From an uncultured Bacilli bacterium (GTDB lineage: Bacteria > Bacillota_I > Bacilli_A > RF39 > UBA660), in contig CALVOZ010000003.1 in the NCBI GenBank assembly GCA_944350495.1, positions 62,001 to 126,000 on the forward strand: a stretch of DNA of 64,000 nucleotides. Reading direction: 5' to 3'. The position numbers and the translations under genes are program-made. Positions 52,745 to 61,652 of the stretch are shown one piece after another (position 1 is the stretch's first letter; the number at the start of each line of letters is the position of its first letter). The notes under the pieces were generated by a model. That model did no database searches and was not told the origin of the DNA. It was given only the letters and a program-made list of their open reading frames with translations.

Positions 52745-54916
52745 ATGAGAAAGGATAATCCAAAATTAACGTTTGATGAACTATACGAAAAAGTATGTAC
52801 TTATATAAAAAAGGATAATGAACGAAAATTAATTTCTAGCGCATATCTTTTTGCCTTTGAAAAACATTTTGGTCAAAAAAGATTATCTGGTGAAGATTAT
52901 ATTGTTCATCCTTTAAATGTGGCGTATATTTTGTCAGAAATAAATGCTGATGCTGCGACTATTTGTGCAGCCATTTTACATGATACTATTGAAGATTGTG
53001 ATGTTACTTATGAAGAAATAACAAAGAAGTTTGGTAAGGAAATTGCTGATTTAGTTAATGGTGTTACAAAAATAAATAAACTTAAATTTACTTGTGATAA
53101 TGAAGCAGTAATTGCTAACCATCGTAAAATAATAGTAGGGTTAAGTGAAGACGTTCGTATCTTAATTATTAAATTAGCTGATAGATTACATAATATGCGT
53201 ACTTTATGGATATTGTCAGAAAAAAGTCAAAAGGCAAACGCAAAAGAAACGTTGGATATTTTAACACCAATTGCCCATCGTTTAGGTATGAATCAAATAA
53301 AAAGCGAATTAGAAGATCTATCTCTTCGTTATTATAAACCCGATGTATATTTCTCAATTGTTGAAAAATTAAATCAAACACGTAAAGAAAGAGATTTAAT
53401 CGTTGAAAAAATGATGGCTGGTGTAAGTGAACTATTAAATCAAGAGGGAATTAAGCATGAAATAAAAGGACGTGCTAAAAGTATTTATAGTATTTATAAA
53501 AAACTTGATAAAGGTAAGAAATTTAGTGAAATTTATGACCTTTTAGCGCTTCGTGTTTTTGTTAATACAGAACAAGAATGTTATCAAGCCTTAGGCATTA
53601 TTCACTCTAAATATCGCCCGATTCCTAAGCGTTTTAAAGATTATATTGCGATGCCTAAAACAAATATGTATCAATCATTACATACAACTGTATTTGGCTT
53701 AGAGGGATATTTATTTGAAATCCAAATTAGAACATATGAAATGGATGAAGTTGCAGAACGCGGTATTGCTTCTCACTGGTCTTATAAGGAAAAAGGAAGT
53801 AATGTTAAAGCATCTATGCAAAGTGCCATGGAACAAAAACTACAATTCTTTAGGGAAATTATGGAACTTAAAGAAGAAGAAACTAATGATGAAGAATTTG
53901 TAAGAAGTGTTCAAGAAGATATTTTAAAAAATACAATTTATGTTTTTACCCCAAAAGGAGATGTTATTGAACTTCCGCAAGGATCTACTCCTATTGATTT
54001 TGCATATCGTGTTCACAGCGGGGTTGGAGATACAATGGTAGGTGCTTTGGTAAATGGCAATATTGTATCTTTAGATTATATTTTAAATGACTCCGATATT
54101 GTTAAAATCAATACAAGTAAAAATTCTCCAGGTCCATCTCGTGAATGGATTGATATGGCGTTTACAACTCAAGCTAAAAATAAGATTAGAAGTTTCTATA
54201 ATAAAATTGATAAAGAAGAATATGCAAAACAAGGCAATGATTTATTACAAAAAGAAGTACGAAAAAGAAAGATACCTTTTGCTGAATTTTTTAGCAATGA
54301 TAATTTAGCCAAATTATTTGATGAATATCGTGTTGGTGATTTAAATGAACTACACATTAGTATTGGTAGTGGTCGTTTAAGCGCTATTCAAGTTGTTAAT
54401 AATTTTACAAATTCAAGTCGTAGTAAAGAAGATATTTTATTAGATAAGGTTAACGCTCCAGAGAAGAAGAACATATCTGCCAAGAATGATATTATTGTTC
54501 GTGGTGTTGATGAAATCAAAGCTAATATTGCGGCTTGCTGTAAACCTATACCAGGCGACGAGATTGTTGGATACATTTCAAAAGGGCATGGTATAAATGT
54601 TCATCGTACTGTTTGCCCAAATATTATTGAAGGTGAAGAAAGAATTATTGATGTAGAGTGGAACGATGAAATAATTAATAAATACTCTACTGACTTACTT
54701 ATTAGTGCGGATGACAGCAAAGATTTATTACTTAATATTATTTCAAAAAGTTCTGGCAGTGATATTACAATTCAAAGTATTAATAACGTTAGTACTTCCA
54801 CTAGATATTTAGTGACAATAAATGTTTTGGTACCTAATTTAGAGAGATTAGAAAAGTTTATTCATGATTTATTGATGATTCCACAAGTGACAAACGTAGA
54901 AAGGAACATAAAATAA
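52745..54916 (+). CDS. rel: Bifunctional (p)ppGpp synthetase/hydrolase
   Basis: The Rel/SpoT stringent-response enzyme of 723 residues. The hydrolase domain keeps its HD residues: YIVHPLNVA, LHDTIED and IIKLADRLHNMRTL. The synthetase domain has RAKSIYSIYKK, RFKDYIAMPKTNMYQSLHTTV and QIRTYEMDEVAERG; the basic RFKD form is typical of bifunctional enzymes. TGS (VFTPKGDVIELPQGSTPIDF), a zinc-finger-like region (CCKPIPGDEIVGYIS) and an ACT domain follow. The stop and dtd start overlap (TAATG), as rel-dtd in Bacillus. Confidence 0.95.
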   Translation: MRKDNPKLTFDELYEKVCTYIKKDNERKLISSAYLFAFEKHFGQKRLSGEDYIVHPLNVAYILSEINADAATICAAILHDTIEDCDVTYEEITKKFGKEIADLVNGVTKINKLKFTCDNEAVIANHRKIIVGLSEDVRILIIKLADRLHNMRTLWILSEKSQKANAKETLDILTPIAHRLGMNQIKSELEDLSLRYYKPDVYFSIVEKLNQTRKERDLIVEKMMAGVSELLNQEGIKHEIKGRAKSIYSIYKKLDKGKKFSEIYDLLALRVFVNTEQECYQALGIIHSKYRPIPKRFKDYIAMPKTNMYQSLHTTVFGLEGYLFEIQIRTYEMDEVAERGIASHWSYKEKGSNVKASMQSAMEQKLQFFREIMELKEEETNDEEFVRSVQEDILKNTIYVFTPKGDVIELPQGSTPIDFAYRVHSGVGDTMVGALVNGNIVSLDYILNDSDIVKINTSKNSPGPSREWIDMAFTTQAKNKIRSFYNKIDKEEYAKQGNDLLQKEVRKRKIPFAEFFSNDNLAKLFDEYRVGDLNELHISIGSGRLSAIQVVNNFTNSSRSKEDILLDKVNAPEKKNISAKNDIIVRGVDEIKANIAACCKPIPGDEIVGYISKGHGINVHRTVCPNIIEGEERIIDVEWNDEIINKYSTDLLISADDSKDLLLNIISKSSGSDITIQSINNVSTSTRYLVTINVLVPNLERLEKFIHDLLMIPQVTNVERNIK

Positions 54917-55356
54917 TGAGAGTAGTTGTTCAAAGAAGTTTAGAGTCCAGTGTTACAGTTGACTCTAAAGTAGTTGGAAAAATAAGTAAAGGTTTAGTAT
55001 TATTAATTGGATTTACACCAGGTGATGGCGAAGCAGAAATAGATTATATGGTTAAGAAAGTTCTTAATTTAAGAATTTTTGACGATGAAAATGGTGTGAT
55101 GAATAAATCCGTTTTAGATGTAAATGGAGAAATATTAAGCATTTCTCAATTTACTTTATATGGTAATGCTGAAAAGGGGAATAGACCTAGCTATATTAAA
55201 GCCATGAGTGGAGCAGAAGCTACCATCTTATATGATTTATTTAATAAAAAATTACAAGAAAATATTAAAGTAGAGACTGGAATATTTGGTGCTGATATGT
55301 TAGTTAATATTAAAAATGATGGTCCAGTTACCATTCTATTAGAAAAGGGTGTTTAG
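54916..55356 (+). CDS. dtd: D-aminoacyl-tRNA deacylase
   Basis: DTD removes D-amino acids (and Gly from tRNA-Ala) from tRNA. The 146-residue protein starts MRVVVQRSLESSVTVD. It has the active-site SQFTLYG and the Gly-cisPro element NDGPVTILLE near the C-terminus. It is translationally coupled to rel by a one-base overlap and ends 2 bases before the next gene. Confidence 0.95.
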   Translation: MRVVVQRSLESSVTVDSKVVGKISKGLVLLIGFTPGDGEAEIDYMVKKVLNLRIFDDENGVMNKSVLDVNGEILSISQFTLYGNAEKGNRPSYIKAMSGAEATILYDLFNKKLQENIKVETGIFGADMLVNIKNDGPVTILLEKGV

Positions 55357-55358
55357 TT

Positions 55359-56435
55359 ATGATTGAGAAAAGAAGAGTTGATTATCGTTTAGTTAATATT
55401 GCTTTAATAGCCTTAACATTTTTTCTAATATATAGTACCGGTAATTTATGGATTGATTCAGTCAATAAAATTATCGCTATTATTACACCTTTTGTAATTG
55501 CTTTTGCAATTGCTTATGCAGAATATCCTTTAGTTGAAAAACTAAGAGAAAAAGGAGTTTCAAATGGTTTAAGTATTGGTATTATAATATTTGCGACAGT
55601 TGCACTCGCTGTATTTGTTGTATATATTATTGTAAATGTTTTAGTAGGGCAATTATCTGGTTTATTTGTTAATATTAGTAACTTTTTAGAGGAACTTGCA
55701 AATAATGATTGGAATATAAATATTAGTGGTTTGCAAGACACTATTAATGCAGGTTTAAAGGACATTATTAGTGATATTACTAAGTACGTTTCTAATGGTG
55801 CGATTAACATAATTGGCAGTTCTATTAGTGTCATTGGTAATGTTTTATTCTCTTTTGCGGCTTATACATATTTCTTAATAGATATGGAAAAAATTAGAAA
55901 AATTATTAAAAAGTTCTTTAAACGTAAGGGAAATAAAACATATAAATTTATTAAAATTTTAGATGGCGAAATGATGAAATATTTAACTGGTTTAATGGAA
56001 ATTATGGTTATTTCTGTTATTGAATATGCAACTGTATATGCTGTTATTGGCCATCCAAATGCATTATTATTAGGATTTTTAGCTGGGGTAGCTAATTTAA
56101 TTCCATATTTTGGGGGTATTGCATGTAACTGTGTTGCGGCTATTACTGCATTTGTCATAAGTCCAGGCTTATTTGTAAGAACAATTATTGCGTTCTTTTT
56201 ACTATCAAGTGTCGATAGTTATTTAATAAATCCATTGGTATATGGTAAGAGTAATTCAATTCATCCATTAATTACAATATTTGCTATGTTTGCTGGAAGT
56301 ATGTTATTTGGAATCGCTGGTATTTTTATTGCTTTCCCAGTTGCTATTATCATATGTGCGGCATATAAATATTACAAAGATGATATTACAGATAGTATTG
56401 AAAAAATAAAAGATAATTTAGAAGATCAAAAATAA
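55359..56435 (+). CDS. AI-2E family transporter (YtvI/PerM-like)
   Basis: A 358-residue polytopic protein. Helices lie near 12-60, 72-97 and 155-175, and several more after 210. The family motif ANLIPYFGGIACNCVAAI is followed by SVDSYLINPLVYGKSNSIHPL, the IxPxxxG..L.IHP block of the family. Members export AI-2 or act as Na+/H+ antiporters; the substrate here is not known. It is co-transcribed with rel and dtd (2-base gap) and is closed by a terminator. Confidence 0.88.
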   Translation: MIEKRRVDYRLVNIALIALTFFLIYSTGNLWIDSVNKIIAIITPFVIAFAIAYAEYPLVEKLREKGVSNGLSIGIIIFATVALAVFVVYIIVNVLVGQLSGLFVNISNFLEELANNDWNINISGLQDTINAGLKDIISDITKYVSNGAINIIGSSISVIGNVLFSFAAYTYFLIDMEKIRKIIKKFFKRKGNKTYKFIKILDGEMMKYLTGLMEIMVISVIEYATVYAVIGHPNALLLGFLAGVANLIPYFGGIACNCVAAITAFVISPGLFVRTIIAFFLLSSVDSYLINPLVYGKSNSIHPLITIFAMFAGSMLFGIAGIFIAFPVAIIICAAYKYYKDDITDSIEKIKDNLEDQK

Positions 56436-56463
56436 AATAGATAGTTTTTTACTATCTTTTTTT
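56436..56463 (+). terminator. Terminator after AI-2E family gene
   Basis: ATAGATAGT, a T-rich loop and ACTATCTTTTTTT. Confidence 0.85.
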
Positions 56464-56675
56464 ATTGTAAAATATGAGTATCTAGCTATTTAAATGATAT
56501 AAAAGGATGTACTCAAGTTATAAAATATTTTAAAACATTGACATGTGATGAAAATTATAACATAGAATATAATTTTGAAAATATATTTATAATAATGTCT
56601 AATGAATCAATTAATATATCATCTTAGACATAACTGATTTTTTGATGAGAAATTAAATTATTTAAAAAGTATCTT
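56464..56675. other. AT-rich intergenic region, no gene recognised
   Basis: This stretch is very A/T-rich. A 44-codon open frame (to a TAG near 56627) lacks a start codon and ribosome site, so I do not call it. I see no tRNA, riboswitch or terminator here. Confidence 0.5.
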
Positions 56676-56704
56676 TTGACTAAATATCGAAAAAGTTATA
56701 TACT
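56676..56704 (+). promoter_or_regulatory. Promoter of hisS leader region
   Basis: TTGACT (56676-56681), 17-base spacer and TATACT (56699-56704). The predicted start near 56711 is only 14 bases before a small open frame. Confidence 0.75.
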
Positions 56705-56724
56705 AGTTGTGTTGAGGTGATAGT

Positions 56725-56799
56725 ATGACAATTAAATATTTAAAAGAGTGGATAGTTCGCTATCACTATGTTTTCTTTCGACATCTTAGTTTACATTAA
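56725..56799 (+). CDS. Putative 24-residue leader peptide ahead of hisS
   Basis: GAGGTGA (56714-56720) precedes ATG 56725 at ideal distance. The 24-codon frame ends with VRYHYVFFRHLSLH, having His at 14, 20 and 24. It begins about 14 bases after a strong promoter and ends 35 bases before hisS. Within it, GTGGATAG-TTCG-CTATCAC forms a hairpin with a UUCG loop and one bulge (about 56747-56766). His codons concentrated at the end, in a leader for HisRS, suggest translation-dependent control, as in his attenuators. No U-run terminator is visible, so control could act through mRNA folding at the hisS ribosome site. Confidence 0.45.
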   Translation: MTIKYLKEWIVRYHYVFFRHLSLH

Positions 56800-56834
56800 A
56801 AAATTTTTAAAAATAGAGAAGGAGAAGGAAAAAA

Positions 56835-58148
56835 ATGAATAAAGTTACACCAAGAACATTACCTGGTTTTATGGAATTATTGCCACAAGATCAGATTTTG
56901 TTTAATAATATGTATGATAGAATTAGAAAAGTTTACGAAAGATTTGGTTTTTTACCAATTGATACACCAACAATAGAATTATCAGAGGTTTTACTTGCTA
57001 AAGCAGGTGGCGAAACTGAAAAACAAATTTATAGATTTAATAAAGGAGATAGTGATTTATCACTTAGATTTGATTTAACTGTTCCTTTAGCACGTTATGT
57101 TGCTGAACACTATAACGATTTGATATTCCCATTTAAAAGATATCAAATGAGTAAAGTATTTAGAGGTGAAAGACCTCAAAAGGGAAGATTTAGAGAATTT
57201 TATCAATGTGATATTGATGTAATTGGTCAAGAAGCATTAGATTTAATGTTTGATGCTGAAATACCAACTGTTATTTATAATGTATTTCAAGAATTAAATA
57301 TTGGTAAATTTACGATTAGAATTAATAATCGTAAAATTTTAAACGGCTTTTTTGAATCATTAAACTTAATTAACGAAGCAAGTGACATTCTAAGAGTTAT
57401 TGATAAGATTGATAAAATTGGAAGTCGAGAAGTTGCACAAGAATTATTAGACTTTGGTATTGCTGAAGAATCAGTTGATAAAATTATGAATTTTATAAGT
57501 ATTAATGGGAATAATGACGAAATTATTACTTCTTTAAAAGATTTAAATATAGACAACGAACAATTTAATCATGGAATTGATGAGATTAATGAAGTAATTA
57601 ATGGTATGAGAGATTTTAGTGTTCCAGAAGACTACTTTAAAATCGATTTAACTATTGCTCGTGGCCTAGATTACTATACTGGTACAGTATATGAAACTAT
57701 TTTAGATGAATATCCAAGATTAGGTAGTATTTGTTCGGGTGGAAGATACGAAAATTTAACTGCTTATTATACTGATGAAAAATTACCAGGTATTGGTATT
57801 TCAATTGGTCTTACTAGATTATTTTCACAATTAAAAGAAATTGAATTAATTGAGAATAGTAAACGAAGTTTAACTCAAGTTTTAGTTATTCCTTTTGACC
57901 GTAAGGATATGAATTATACTTTAAATATTGCTTCTAGTATTCGAAATGCTGGTATTAATACAGATGTATATTATCAAAATAAAGGTATGAAACAGAAGAT
58001 GAAATACGCTGATCGTTTAGATATTCCATACGTAATCTTAGTTGGTGAAAATGAAATATTAGAAAACAAAGCTACACTAAAAAATATGTTAACTGGTGAA
58101 CAGGATTTATTATCGATTGAAGAAATTGTTGAAAGGTTGACAAAATAA
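56835..58148 (+). CDS. hisS: Histidyl-tRNA synthetase
   Basis: A class II synthetase of 437 residues that charges tRNA(His). Motif 1 contains FLPIDTPTIELSEVL, motif 2 is VFRGERPQKGRFREFYQCDID, and the His-enzyme-specific motifs are ARGLDYYTGTVYE and SICSGGRYENL. Motif 3 is PGIGISIGLTRLF. A C-terminal anticodon-binding domain (about 345-437) is complete. GGAGAAGG precedes the ATG. It is followed by an Asp T-box and aspS, the common hisS-aspS pair. Confidence 0.97.
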   Translation: MNKVTPRTLPGFMELLPQDQILFNNMYDRIRKVYERFGFLPIDTPTIELSEVLLAKAGGETEKQIYRFNKGDSDLSLRFDLTVPLARYVAEHYNDLIFPFKRYQMSKVFRGERPQKGRFREFYQCDIDVIGQEALDLMFDAEIPTVIYNVFQELNIGKFTIRINNRKILNGFFESLNLINEASDILRVIDKIDKIGSREVAQELLDFGIAEESVDKIMNFISINGNNDEIITSLKDLNIDNEQFNHGIDEINEVINGMRDFSVPEDYFKIDLTIARGLDYYTGTVYETILDEYPRLGSICSGGRYENLTAYYTDEKLPGIGISIGLTRLFSQLKEIELIENSKRSLTQVLVIPFDRKDMNYTLNIASSIRNAGINTDVYYQNKGMKQKMKYADRLDIPYVILVGENEILENKATLKNMLTGEQDLLSIEEIVERLTK

Positions 58149-58165
58149 AATTTTAAAGATAAAAT
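58137..58165 (+). promoter_or_regulatory. Promoter of the aspS T-box transcript
   Basis: TTGACA (58137-58142) inside the end of hisS, 17-base spacer and TAAAAT (58160-58165). The start is predicted near 58172. Confidence 0.65.
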
Positions 58166-58171
58166 AAAAGT

Positions 58172-58370
58172 ATATTATTTGTTCGAAGGAGTATTTATAT
58201 TGAATTATAAAGAGAGCTTATGGTTGGTGAAAATAAGCTAATAAAATATAAAGAAGACATCGAACGTTAAATAAACGTATTTCTGCGTTAAAGAATTAAG
58301 AGCATAATAAAGTATTATGAAGTAGGGTGGTACCGCGAATATTCGTCCCTACAAGCGTAATACTTTTTTA
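58172..58370 (+). promoter_or_regulatory. T-box riboswitch (Asp specifier) for aspS
   Basis: The T-box sequence AGGGTGGTACCGCG is at 58324-58337. Stem I features are seen upstream: AAGAGAG, the short distal arm with TTGGTGAAAATAAGC, and a specifier loop with GAC at 58256-58258 (an Asp codon) followed by A. The terminator form pairs AAAGTATTA (58309-58317) with TAATACTTT (58358-58366) around GTAGGG/CCCTAC, followed by T's. Uncharged tRNA(Asp) would stabilise the antiterminator and turn on aspS2. The specifier position is inferred from layout. Confidence 0.9.
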
Positions 58371-58387
58371 TTTTGTAGGAGGATGAA

Positions 58388-60127
58388 ATGAAAAAGATAA
58401 TGAACACAGACTTATCCATCAAAAATGTAGGTGAAGAAGTTGAACTATATGGATGGGTTAGTAAAAAAAGGAATTTGGGAGGTTTAGTTTTTATTGATCT
58501 AAGAGATAGATCAGGAATTATACAGTTAGTAATAAGACCGGAAGATAATTTAAATGATATTGTAAATAATATTAGAAATGAATATGTTATTAGAGTCATT
58601 GGAGTTATCTCTGAAAGAGAAAATAAAAATAGTAATATTGCTACTGGTGAAATAGAAGTGCTAGTTAACGAACTAGAAATATTGAACGAATCTTTAGAGG
58701 TGCCTTTTGAAATTAGTGACGAGACAACAGCTTTAGAAGATACAAGATTAAAATATCGTTATTTAGATTTACGTAGAAACAGTTTACAGCATAAATTAAT
58801 TGTTCGTCATAAGTTAACGATGGCGATTAGAAATTTTTTAAGTAAAGAAAATTTCCTAGAAGTTGAGACACCAATTTTGTGTAAGTCAACGCCAGAAGGT
58901 GCCAGAGATTATTTAGTTCCTTCACGTGTTAATGCTGGTAAATTTTATGCTTTACCACAGTCACCACAAATCTTTAAACAGTTATTAATGGTTGGTGGAT
59001 TTGAGAGATATTTCCAAATTGCTAAGTGCTTTAGAGATGAAGATTTAAGAGCTGATAGACAACCAGAATTTACACAAGTAGATATTGAAATGAGTTTTGT
59101 TAATGAAAACGATGTCATGACAATGGCTGAAAATATGATTGCTGCTGTCTTTAAAGAGGTTAAAGGAATTGACATTGAAGTCCCTCTTATGAGAATGCCA
59201 TATGATGAAGCTATGGATAAGTATGGTTCTGATAAACCTGATTTGAGATTTGAAATGCCAATTCAAGATATCACATCTATATTTAAAAATACTGAGATTA
59301 GTTTTATTAAATCTATTATTGATGAAGGTGGAATTGTAAATGCTTTAGTTGTTAATGCGGCAAGCAATTATTCTCGTAAAGAATTAGATAAATTAACTGA
59401 CTTTGTTAAAACATATAAAGCATCTGGTTTAGCATATTTAAAATTTGAATCAGAATTAACAGGAAGTTTAGTTAAAAATATGTCAGATGCTGAAAAGAAC
59501 GATATTATTAATATCCTAGGGCTAAAAGAAAATGATTTAGTTCTTATTGTCTCTGGTAAAAGAAACATTGTTAAGGTAAGCCTTGGTGCATTAAGATGTA
59601 AATTGGCTAATGATTTAAATTTGATTGATAAATCAATATATAAATTGTTATGGATTACAGATTTTCCAGCTTTTGAATACAGTGAAGAAGAAGGAAGATA
59701 TATGGCTTGTCATCACCCATTTACTTCTCCAAAAGATGAAGATATTAAATATTTAGAAGGCAATTTAGGTAAATGTTATTCTAAAGCTTACGATATGGTT
59801 ATTAACGGGTATGAAGCTGGCGGTGGATCTATACGTATTCATAATCAAGAAGTTCAAAATAAAATGTTTAAGGCTTTAGGACTTAGTGATGAAGATGTAA
59901 AAGAAAAATTTGGTTTCTTCGTTGATGCTTTAAAATATGGTACTCCTCCACATGGTGGGTTAGCTTTTGGGCTAGATAGATTAACTATGCTATTAGTAGG
60001 TACTGAAAATATTCGTGATGTTATAGCATTCCCTAAAACTGCTAGTGCATCTTGTTTAATGTCTGAAGCTCCTAATTTAGTTACAGACAATCAGTTAAAA
60101 GAATTACATATTGAATTAAGAAAATAA
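58388..60127 (+). CDS. aspS: Aspartyl-tRNA synthetase 2, probably discriminating
   Basis: A 579-residue bacterial AspRS. The anticodon domain reads GWVSKKRNLGGLVFIDLRD; Leu before GG fits the discriminating class, in contrast to RDHGG in the first AspRS. The core is standard: motif 2 region CFRDEDLRADRQPEFTQVD, flipping loop SPQIFKQLLM and motif 3 GLAFGLDRLTMLL. A GAD domain is present in the middle (about 285-420). It is controlled by an Asp T-box and lies in the common hisS-aspS arrangement, so this is likely the main enzyme for tRNA(Asp). Confidence 0.95.
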   Translation: MKKIMNTDLSIKNVGEEVELYGWVSKKRNLGGLVFIDLRDRSGIIQLVIRPEDNLNDIVNNIRNEYVIRVIGVISERENKNSNIATGEIEVLVNELEILNESLEVPFEISDETTALEDTRLKYRYLDLRRNSLQHKLIVRHKLTMAIRNFLSKENFLEVETPILCKSTPEGARDYLVPSRVNAGKFYALPQSPQIFKQLLMVGGFERYFQIAKCFRDEDLRADRQPEFTQVDIEMSFVNENDVMTMAENMIAAVFKEVKGIDIEVPLMRMPYDEAMDKYGSDKPDLRFEMPIQDITSIFKNTEISFIKSIIDEGGIVNALVVNAASNYSRKELDKLTDFVKTYKASGLAYLKFESELTGSLVKNMSDAEKNDIINILGLKENDLVLIVSGKRNIVKVSLGALRCKLANDLNLIDKSIYKLLWITDFPAFEYSEEEGRYMACHHPFTSPKDEDIKYLEGNLGKCYSKAYDMVINGYEAGGGSIRIHNQEVQNKMFKALGLSDEDVKEKFGFFVDALKYGTPPHGGLAFGLDRLTMLLVGTENIRDVIAFPKTASASCLMSEAPNLVTDNQLKELHIELRK

Positions 60128-60150
60128 AGTTGAATCCTTTCAACTTTTTT
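60126..60150 (+). terminator. Terminator after aspS2
   Basis: AAAGTTGAA, a 3-base loop and TTTCAACTTTTTT. Confidence 0.85.
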
Positions 60151-60214
60151 ATTGAATTAGTTTTGCATTTATGCTAAACTATAGATAGTGTAAAAGAATA
60201 GGGAGGAGGGTGTG

Positions 60215-61642
60215 ATGAATAGTTTAATAGAAAACATTATAACCTCTATACAGAGCAACATAGTGTTTGCCTCAGTCGCTTTAGGAATTTTAATTATTAT
60301 TTATACAATATCGTTAGCTGTAATATTTAAAAAAATAGGTCATAAAGCGCGATATGCTTTCATACCAATATATAATATAATGTCTCTTTTAGCGATATTA
60401 AATATTCCTCAATGGATGGTATTAGTTATGTTTATACCATTTGTTAATATTCTGGGTTTACCAATTATGATATTTATTATAGGTTATAAGTTAGGCTCTG
60501 TATGCCGAAAGAATTTGTTTATGAAAATAGGACTTATGATTCTTTCCCCAATATTTTATCCATTACTAGCATTTACAGATATTGATGTAGATGGCTCAAG
60601 GTTAAAGAATTACCAACCAGTAAAGAAAGTTGAATTTAAATTGGAACCGGTGGAAATAGCTAATGTAATTGAAGCTCCAACTGCTATGAGTTTAGCAGAT
60701 TCTTCAACACTGGATAAAATAACTACAAAAAAAATAAAAAGTTATGTTGCTAAGAAAGATTCTAATCTTGATAATGCCATTAATCAAAAAACAATTGCAG
60801 AGCAATTAGCTAAAGCTGATAAAGAAAATCCGACTGCTAATGATTTAACCTTTGATTATAATATTTTGTACAATTCTAAAGAAACAAAATTGGATAATGT
60901 CAAAGAAGTTTTACCAAAGGTTGAAGAAAAAATTAAACCAGTTGAAAGCAAGCTAGAAAAAATTGAAGAAGAAATTGAAGAAGATGTAGATGATACTCCA
61001 ATAGTTCCAATTTTTCACGATGTTGTTTTAGATGAAGCAAAACCAATTAATGTTGCTGATATTGGCCCTGTACCAATAAATCAGCAATATGAAAATCAAA
61101 TGGTTGCCAATAAAAAACAATTAGAGAAAAAGAGAGAATTAGAAAAAGAATTAGCCGAAAAGAAGAAGCTAGATGAAGAACTTGTTAAAGCTGTAGAACC
61201 TATAGCTATTATTGATAACGGTCCAGTTAATATCGATTCATCTTTAGCTGGATTAATGGCAGCTGCTCCTGAATTTAATACGAATAGGACAGTTGCACCT
61301 AAAAAAGAAATTGAGTTAAAAGAAGAGCCAACTGTGGTTGTGGAAAAAGGGCCAACAACTGAAGTTCAAGAAATTGTAAGCATGAAGATTGTTGAACCAA
61401 CGCAATTACCGGTTGGAGTTTTACCTAAAGATAATATTGAAGAAACTCCACAGGAAGAATTAAAAGTTCCTGAGGAGAAAAAAGAAGAACCAAATATTTT
61501 ACAAGAGCAAAATGGTGGGCCATTATTAAGGCCGATTGCACAGGTTGATGCATATGTACAAGTTGATAAATCTTGTCCAAAATGTGGTACAAAAGTACGT
61601 CGCGATTGTCCAATTTGTACACTTTGTGGATATAAGTTTTAG
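60215..61642 (+). CDS. Membrane protein with charged linker and C-terminal zinc ribbon
   Basis: A 475-residue protein. GGAGGAGG sets ATG 60215. Three to four membrane segments (about 13-125) have GHKARYAFIPIYNIMSLL and VNILGLPIMIFIIGYKLG, a layout I associate with DUF5684-type domains. A long Glu/Lys/Pro/Val linker (about 140-445) is probably disordered with some coiled coil. The C-terminus has a zinc ribbon, CPKCG with CPICTLCG (about 455-472). Two more zinc-ribbon proteins follow within 20 bases, so this is part of a three-gene membrane cluster. Function unknown. Confidence 0.7.
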   Translation: MNSLIENIITSIQSNIVFASVALGILIIIYTISLAVIFKKIGHKARYAFIPIYNIMSLLAILNIPQWMVLVMFIPFVNILGLPIMIFIIGYKLGSVCRKNLFMKIGLMILSPIFYPLLAFTDIDVDGSRLKNYQPVKKVEFKLEPVEIANVIEAPTAMSLADSSTLDKITTKKIKSYVAKKDSNLDNAINQKTIAEQLAKADKENPTANDLTFDYNILYNSKETKLDNVKEVLPKVEEKIKPVESKLEKIEEEIEEDVDDTPIVPIFHDVVLDEAKPINVADIGPVPINQQYENQMVANKKQLEKKRELEKELAEKKKLDEELVKAVEPIAIIDNGPVNIDSSLAGLMAAAPEFNTNRTVAPKKEIELKEEPTVVVEKGPTTEVQEIVSMKIVEPTQLPVGVLPKDNIEETPQEELKVPEEKKEEPNILQEQNGGPLLRPIAQVDAYVQVDKSCPKCGTKVRRDCPICTLCGYKF

Positions 61643-61652
61643 GTGAAGTTAA

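Noticed and set aside
56490-56627. 44-codon open frame in the gap before hisS
   Set aside because: No start codon, no ribosome site, and chance frames of this length are common at this base composition.
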